Source: Smithella sp. (lineage in GTDB: Bacteria; Desulfobacterota; Syntrophia; Syntrophales; Smithellaceae). Taken from it: DNA of 64,000 nt. The stretch covers positions 1 through 64,000 of the forward strand of contig JAAZHX010000095.1 of NCBI GenBank assembly GCA_012510495.1. The letters run 5' to 3'. Under the pieces are notes generated by a model. The model was given only the letters and a program-made list of their open reading frames with translations. It did not search any database and was not told the origin of the DNA. Shown here piece after piece: positions 59,405 through 64,000 of this stretch. Within the stretch, counting starts at the first letter, position 1. The number at the start of each line of letters is the position of its first letter. A program made the position numbers and the translations under genes.

Positions 59405-61666
59405 TTATTTTCCACCGAATAACACCGGCGCTTTATTCTTTCCCCGGTACTTTTCAATGACGATCTTCACTGTTTCCATCGACGGTGAATAGGGCTTCCC
59501 TTCAATCATTGACCGGATGGATGCACGGTGGACAATGCTGTCGATTTCCGCAATGTGCATTGGATATCGCTCGACCAATTCAACAAGACTCTCGTCGGTT
59601 GACGTGCCCGGCATCAGATGTTTTTCCCATTGCCGGATTTGCATGTCTTCCGACGGATAATCCAGTTTGAAATGGGCGTGGAATTCCAGCGGGATGACGG
59701 TTTGAGGGCATTCGTGCAGGACGAGGCAGCAAAGACCCCGATATTCGCGCAGTTTATTTAAAAGTTCCGCCACAGCATTTCTTACGGACAGGCGGCTGTC
59801 CATGTCATTTTGTTTTCCTGTATCCTGCCATGCAATAACCCCGTTGTAGTCAACAATCATCAGCAGGTGAGATTCTTCCGTTGTCTGACCAAACGCGTAG
59901 TCTATCAATCTCGTTTTTTCCTGCGATACCATGTCAATCGTTTCATTATCATTTGTAAAATTGTCCATATCGCCAAATTTGAAACTTTTGATTTTCAGTT
60001 TGCACTCGGCGGCCAGCGCCTCCGCGGCAGAGATGCCGGTTTCAATATTTGTTCCGCTTATCAAAAGATTCAGTCCGGTTTCATTTTCCCGCGAGTACTG
60101 AAACGCTTTGGCGATATTCTTCAATTCAAGACGCTGCCTGGCCGCCAGCGGAAGCCTATCGATTATTTTTTCCGGTCTGTAAATCCTGCAGTATTTATGG
60201 TTTTGCGACATCCGGTGTGTTTGCAAATCCGCGGATTGTTCGAGGAGCGCCTGTGTGATGACGGGGCTGCCGCTTTCATCCGGTTCTGCGGCGTTGGCGG
60301 CGAGTAAAATGGTGTTTTTGATCAGGCCGCCGCTGAAAGGATAGCGCGCGTTGAGAGCCTCCAGGTTCACATCCGACGCCAGTTTGATAAAACCGGGCAG
60401 CAGCGCCTGCCAGATTTTCATTCTTTGAGATGCATCGGGCAGCGGAAAGTGAATTTTCATGGATAGACGCCGCTCCAGGGCCGGATCGAGGCCCCCCGCC
60501 TTATTGGTGGCCAGGATCACAACGCATTTTGCTTTTTCAATCCGGATGAGCAGCATTCTGGAAAGATGGGATCCTTCCCTGAAGATGTCGTCGGCTTCAT
60601 CGAAGAAAATGAAGCCGTTGAGCAGGGCGGCTTCCCGGAAAGCCTGAATCATGATGGCCTCCGTTTGCCATCTGTAGGATGCGTCGCTTAGGTTAACGGT
60701 TATGAGAGGCCGGTTGAAATGATGCGCCAGCGCTCTGGCCATCATCGTTTTACCGGTCCCGGACGGTCCCTGGAAAAAGAAGGTCAGCGCCGTGCCATAT
60801 TCCAGAAAGTCATCCAGCCGGGACCATTCCCTCCTTTCTTTCCGGCACCGATACCTGGCAATGTGGTCAACCAACGGTTTTTTCACATGTGCGGACATGA
60901 CGACGCTTTCCAGATCAATGGTGCTCTGCTCAATGCTGATTTCGTCATAGGTGCTCTTGTACAGGCGGTTGTCGCCGACAATGACGCGGACGTGACGCTC
61001 ATTGATGGTCACGATTTCATCCATGACGTGCGAACTTCTTCTTTCATAATCGCTTTTGAAGAAAATGATCTCTCGGGCGACCAGCGGCGCTGTTCTGCTG
61101 AAATGCCTTCTTTTCTCCAACTGTTCCCCATAGTCCATGCTGAGGATGAAAAGAATGACGCGGATGATTATGCCCCTGTTGTCATAGTCCAAGCCACAGG
61201 GGAGGAAAGCCTTGCGGAAGGTCTCACTGGTGGCGTGCATGAACAGAAGCAGAAGAATTTTTTCATCAAAGTCATCCAGGTGGTTTTCCCGGCAAAACAT
61301 CGGAAAGAAAAGCCTGACTCCGGAGAGCAATGTTTTGTTTTGGCGCGACCTGTTGATGCTGCGAACTCGGGCCAGCTCTGTTTCTATGTGCTCCCGAGTG
61401 ATATTTTGCGGCGTCAGGTTCAGACCGGCACAGAGCCGGATCCCTGCGCCGTCGTTTTCCAACCAATCGGTTTTCCCCGAACGGACCGCTGACAGAACAA
61501 GCATCAGCAGAGCCTCTTTCTCCAGAGCGGCAAGGTATTCATAATTGTCGGCAAAAGGTTCTTCATTCATGCCCGGATTCGATTCGTGCACAATAGACAG
61601 CAATTGACTTGCTTGCTCCCCGCACAAAGCCTGATCGTGTTCGGCGATACTTTGCATAGTGCTCAT
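59405..61666 (-). CDS. Large AAA+ ATPase with one active and one degenerate ATPase module
   Basis: 753 residues. Residues 1-280 have no recognised domain. The first AAA+ module has Walker A GPSGTGKT (300-307), Walker B FIFFDEADD (352-360), sensor 1 ATNK (387-389) and an arginine pair ERR near 399. A second module (about 510-720) keeps the fold but lacks Walker motifs (SGTNIETGIS in place of a P-loop). Such a pattern fits a hexameric remodeller or unfoldase. It follows a ClpP-like gene on the same strand, so it may feed the protease. No clear ClpX-type IGF loop is seen. Confidence 0.82.
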   Translation of the reverse strand: MSTMQSIAEHDQALCGEQASQLLSIVHESNPGMNEEPFADNYEYLAALEKEALLMLVLSAVRSGKTDWLENDGAGIRLCAGLNLTPQNITREHIETELARVRSINRSRQNKTLLSGVRLFFPMFCRENHLDDFDEKILLLLFMHATSETFRKAFLPCGLDYDNRGIIIRVILFILSMDYGEQLEKRRHFSRTAPLVAREIIFFKSDYERRSSHVMDEIVTINERHVRVIVGDNRLYKSTYDEISIEQSTIDLESVVMSAHVKKPLVDHIARYRCRKERREWSRLDDFLEYGTALTFFFQGPSGTGKTMMARALAHHFNRPLITVNLSDASYRWQTEAIMIQAFREAALLNGFIFFDEADDIFREGSHLSRMLLIRIEKAKCVVILATNKAGGLDPALERRLSMKIHFPLPDASQRMKIWQALLPGFIKLASDVNLEALNARYPFSGGLIKNTILLAANAAEPDESGSPVITQALLEQSADLQTHRMSQNHKYCRIYRPEKIIDRLPLAARQRLELKNIAKAFQYSRENETGLNLLISGTNIETGISAAEALAAECKLKIKSFKFGDMDNFTNDNETIDMVSQEKTRLIDYAFGQTTEESHLLMIVDYNGVIAWQDTGKQNDMDSRLSVRNAVAELLNKLREYRGLCCLVLHECPQTVIPLEFHAHFKLDYPSEDMQIRQWEKHLMPGTSTDESLVELVERYPMHIAEIDSIVHRASIRSMIEGKPYSPSMETVKIVIEKYRGKNKAPVLFGGK

Positions 61667-61689
61667 TTGTTTTTTCCTTTCATTGTTTG

Positions 61690-61725
61690 GTTCCCCCTCC
61701 CCTCAATCCCCTCCCACAAGGGGAA
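61690..61725. repeat. C-rich palindromic repeat
   Basis: CCCCTCCC...CAATCCCCTCCCACAAGGGGAAG in the gap between the ClpP-like and AAA+ genes contains a short TCCCCT/AGGGGA stem and resembles the repeats at 25192 and 59263. Confidence 0.45.
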
Positions 61726-61823
61726 GATACGAAAGACAACGGCCGGCATTGTCTGTCCTGAATCACCATCTCCAGGGACAGGAAGATGATCAGGCGACGT
61801 AGGCCAAAAGATACCGGACCGGA

Positions 61824-62390
61824 TTAATGCTTCTTCCTTATGGGTTCGACAACGTCCACAATGCCCATCCGGATTGCCTCTTCCGTGGTGAGCCAGGTGT
61901 CGACATCTCTTAAGAGGTATGCTTCCAGTTCGTTGCGGTCCTTGATGCCGGAATAGGTCATGTAATGATTCAGGATGCGCTCGTGCAGCATGTCTTCTTC
62001 CCGCCGTCCCGCGATGAGCTGGCTGTGATTGCCGAAGTTCATGGCCGAGAAGCGATGCGATAATATGGATGTCCGTGGCGTGACGACGCGGTGCCCTTTT
62101 TCGCCGGTCATGAAGATCAAAAGCCCCATGGAAGCGATCATCCCGATTCCGGTTGTGTAGATGGGAATGCTCGACCATTCCATGATGTCGATGATGGAGA
62201 AGCCGGCTGTGCAGGGGCCGCCCGGTGAATTGATCACCATCTGCACCTGGTTGATGCTGCCCTTGATGTTGAATTCGATGATCTGTTTGCAGACTTCCTC
62301 GGCCTTTGCCTCTCCGATCGCCCCGGACAGATAAATGATGCCGTAATCGATCAGTCCCCTTTCTTCCCTTTCTTTTTCTTTTGTGGCCAT
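61824..62390 (-). CDS. ClpP-like serine protease
   Basis: 188 residues of the ClpP fold. The catalytic triad is complete: S87 (IASMG), H112 (ILSHRFS) and D164 (RDVDTWL), with Ser-His spacing of 25 as in E. coli ClpP; the oxyanion loop NSPGGPCTAG is present. No N-terminal propeptide is seen. GGGAGG lies 6 bases before the ATG. It is not next to clpX or tig, as a housekeeping clpP would be; it leads the minus-strand set that starts opposite the WYL regulator, which suggests a specialised protease used with the downstream AAA+ protein. Confidence 0.88.
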   Translation of the reverse strand: MATKEKEREERGLIDYGIIYLSGAIGEAKAEEVCKQIIEFNIKGSINQVQMVINSPGGPCTAGFSIIDIMEWSSIPIYTTGIGMIASMGLLIFMTGEKGHRVVTPRTSILSHRFSAMNFGNHSQLIAGRREEDMLHERILNHYMTYSGIKDRNELEAYLLRDVDTWLTTEEAIRMGIVDVVEPIRKKH

Positions 62391-62416
62391 GCCAAACCTC
62401 CCGCCTTGATTTTAAT

Positions 62417-62427
62417 GTCATCATGAC
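62417..62427. promoter_or_regulatory. Candidate operator between clpP-like and WYL genes
   Basis: GTCATCATGAC is a perfect 11-base palindrome. Two further GTCAT half-sites follow at 62438 and 62448 in the 161-base divergent promoter region. They are plausible binding sites for the WYL regulator. Confidence 0.4.
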
Positions 62428-62551
62428 GCGCGGGAGTGTCATTTTTGGTCATTTTGAAAAAAATATTTTGCGTTTGGAGGCGATTGTCGGTAAAGTTCAC
62501 ATCATTATTGCGTTTATCGCGTCAAAAAAATCGACTTTAAGGTGAAAAATC

Positions 62552-63571
62552 ATGAGACTGAGACTGCTTCGAAAGCTTGTCGATGCCATTACCCTGCTGG
62601 CGCAGCCGACGGGAACGACCATTTCCGCTATTTGTGAAAGGCTTGCGATCGATAAACGGCAGGCCTATCGGGTGATTGAGGAAATCCAGAGTGAATTCAA
62701 GATCATGATTGACAAGGAAAAACCGCTGCCCGACGGCGAAATCCGGTATCATCTGGACAGGGAGTTCATCCGGCGGCTTTCTGACATCAAGGTGGCCGAC
62801 ATAAACCTGACATTCCCGGAAATCTTGAGTCTTTATTTCATTAAAGGTCACGCCCGCCTTTACCGCGGAACGGACATCGAGGAGAATATCGAAAGAGCCT
62901 TTGGCAAGCTGGATGTCTTCTTTCCGGAAGGATTTGCGAGAAACCTGGAAAGAATCAAGTCGCTTTTTCTGATGGCGGACAAACTCACCAAGGATTACAC
63001 CGGCAAGGAAAAAACAATTGAAAAACTGACGGACGCCTTCCTGCGGCAGAAAACATGCCGCATTGAATATCATTCCTATTCCTCAGGGAAAGTCAGCCGC
63101 TTCGATATCGATCCGCTGAAGCTTTTTGAATGGAACGGCGGCCTTTATATATCGGCGCGTATTTCTAAAGATGACATGATCCGCACGCTGGCCGTGGAAA
63201 GAATCAGCAGTATCTCTCTATCCGAAAAAGATTTTTCTTATCCCGAGGATTTCAATCCGGATGAAATCCTGGAAGACGCGTTCGGCATCATTTACGACGA
63301 TCCGGTGGCCGTCAAAATTCGCTTCAGCCCGAAACAGGCGCCCTACATTCAGGAAAGAAAATGGTGCAAAAATCAAGACATTGAAAAGTGCGCGGACGGA
63401 TCACTTCACCTGACCCTGCGCACATCCGGCTGGTATGATGTTCAAAAATGGATTCTTTCCTTTGGCGCGGACGCCGAGCTTTTGGAGCCTGAGGACAAGA
63501 GAAAGGAAGTCATGGAAGAGATCAGCCGGACGGCCGCGCTTTACCGCCTGGGCAGAAAACCGTCAGGATGA
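62552..63571 (+). CDS. WYL-domain transcriptional regulator
   Basis: 339 residues. An N-terminal helix-turn-helix (TISAICERLAIDKRQAYRVIEEI) is followed by a WYL domain (CRIEYHSYSSGKVSRFDIDPLKLFEWNGGLYISAR) and a WCX-type C-terminal extension (VAVKIRFSPKQAPYI...GWYDVQKWILSFG). WYL proteins bind nucleic-acid or nucleotide ligands and often control defence operons. It is divergent from the ClpP-AAA+-HD-nuclease set and probably regulates it. AAGGTG precedes the ATG. Confidence 0.9.
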   Translation: MRLRLLRKLVDAITLLAQPTGTTISAICERLAIDKRQAYRVIEEIQSEFKIMIDKEKPLPDGEIRYHLDREFIRRLSDIKVADINLTFPEILSLYFIKGHARLYRGTDIEENIERAFGKLDVFFPEGFARNLERIKSLFLMADKLTKDYTGKEKTIEKLTDAFLRQKTCRIEYHSYSSGKVSRFDIDPLKLFEWNGGLYISARISKDDMIRTLAVERISSISLSEKDFSYPEDFNPDEILEDAFGIIYDDPVAVKIRFSPKQAPYIQERKWCKNQDIEKCADGSLHLTLRTSGWYDVQKWILSFGADAELLEPEDKRKEVMEEISRTAALYRLGRKPSG

Positions 63572-63688
63572 CGAGTTGAAAAATAACGCACCCTCTCCTC
63601 GCGCGCAGCAGCTCTCATTACCTCACCGCGGCTGAAGTCCTTCATCCGTCACACGCTGAGCCATCAGGAAGAAAGGATCCTCTTCGAT

Positions 63689-64000
63689 TCATCCTTCAAG
63701 ACAGGATTCGGTTCTGATCAACAACACGGGTACGCAGGCCTCGTGCAGGACTTTGATAGCCACGCTGCCCATCAGCTTTTTCCCGGAGCCCCGATCGGGT
63801 CCGATGCGCCCTGTATAACCTCGGGTAGCGATCACAATCAGATCGATTTCGTTGTTTTGCGCATAATCGGAAATAAGGCTGGCCGGCCGATTGCCCTCCA
63901 GGAGCGCGATGTCCGTGTTGATGCCCTCGGTATACAGGTTTTCTTTGATGTTTGACAAATATTGCCGGGCCTCGTTTTCGGCGCCTTTTCTCAGTTCGAC
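63689..64000 (-). CDS. UspA-family universal stress protein (cut by window edge)
   Basis: The frame is open to the right edge of the window (EARQYLSNIKENL), so the gene continues beyond 64000. The C-terminal UspA part has the AQNNEIDLIVIATRGYTG block and the GxxGx9GS nucleotide-binding pattern (GRIGPDRGSGKKLMGSVA), ending in PVLLIRTE. It would bind ATP or similar in the cytoplasm under stress. The 117 bases between it and the WYL gene hold nothing recognisable. Confidence 0.85.
   Translation of the reverse strand, partial: VELRKGAENEARQYLSNIKENLYTEGINTDIALLEGNRPASLISDYAQNNEIDLIVIATRGYTGRIGPDRGSGKKLMGSVAIKVLHEACVPVLLIRTESCLEG

Noticed and set aside
59405-62390. Part of a contractile injection system (AAA+ proteins occur in such loci)
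   Set aside because: No sheath, tube, baseplate or spike genes are present in the window.
1-64000. tRNA, rRNA or replication origin
   Set aside because: No cloverleaf with a conserved T-loop, no rRNA-like segment and no cluster of DnaA boxes was noticed by eye; a covariance search would be needed to exclude a single tRNA.

Overview
The window looks like a chromosomal piece of a strictly anaerobic, Gram-negative deltaproteobacterium (Desulfobacterota), most likely close to the syntrophic Syntrophales. This is an inference from gene content: acyl-CoA and acetyl-CoA enzymes (acetyl-CoA hydrolase/transferase fused to a GNAT domain, acyl-CoA synthetase, 3-hydroxyacyl-CoA dehydrogenase), a flavodoxin-ferredoxin fusion, NtrY/NtrX behind a DUF4390 gene, LpxC (so an outer membrane), and moderately GC-rich housekeeping genes. 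No rRNA, tRNA or CRISPR array was found.

Layout. 1-5.2 kb: a cut hypothetical gene, then a minus-strand run of a Tat-type flavodoxin/ferredoxin protein, acetyl-CoA hydrolase-GNAT, a duplicated-domain protein, a double-ACT protein and an MBL hydrolase. 5.5-12.3 kb: a HAD phosphatase, then a GntR-led operon encoding a GlpD-type dehydrogenase, an alkyl-DHAP-synthase-like flavoenzyme and an FGGY kinase; a perfect 11-bp palindrome before the regulator is a likely autoregulatory operator. 12.4-15.8 kb: an MmeI-type restriction-methylation enzyme with a composition-shifted specificity region, and a DUF433 antitoxin gene whose partner toxin is cut off by one of two ~105-bp direct repeats. 15.8-17.8 kb: an acyl-CoA synthetase and a small membrane protein.

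17.9-23.5 kb is an insertion-sequence graveyard: an ISNCY-type fragment, an IS3-family element whose orfA is split by an IS110-family element, an IS256-family tail, a Tat flavoprotein gene whose promoter may use the IS256 end, and an IS4-family stub. 24-32 kb: hisC, a UbiA prenyltransferase, a SRAP protein, 3-hydroxyacyl-CoA dehydrogenase, rsmB, an MBL hydrolase and dnaJ. 32-50.6 kb is a conserved core: a lipoprotein, a flippase-like membrane protein, ntrX/ntrY, lpxC, ruvCAB, yebC, yjbQ, hisF, a stand-alone GMP-synthase-like PP-loop protein, a lytic transglycosylase, rplU-rpmA-obgE-proB and an RNA methyltransferase. Short tails of an acyl-CoA synthetase and a biotin-dependent carboxyltransferase show local decay. 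50.6-55.3 kb: envelope proteins (ankyrin lipoprotein, lipase-like lipoprotein), a FAH-family enzyme, a tiny HExxH membrane protein and DUF2889.

55.3-63.6 kb is the accessory region of greatest interest. A WYL-domain regulator is divergent from a minus-strand set encoding a ClpP-like serine protease with an intact Ser-His-Asp triad, a two-module AAA+ ATPase, an HD hydrolase, a zinc-ribbon PD-(D/E)XK protein, a coiled-coil protein, an XPF/ERCC4-type nuclease and a second PD-(D/E)XK protein. Two of the small genes start just after inverted repeats with integron attC-like cores. I propose this as a candidate undescribed defence or stress module. The window ends in a UspA-family gene cut by the right edge.
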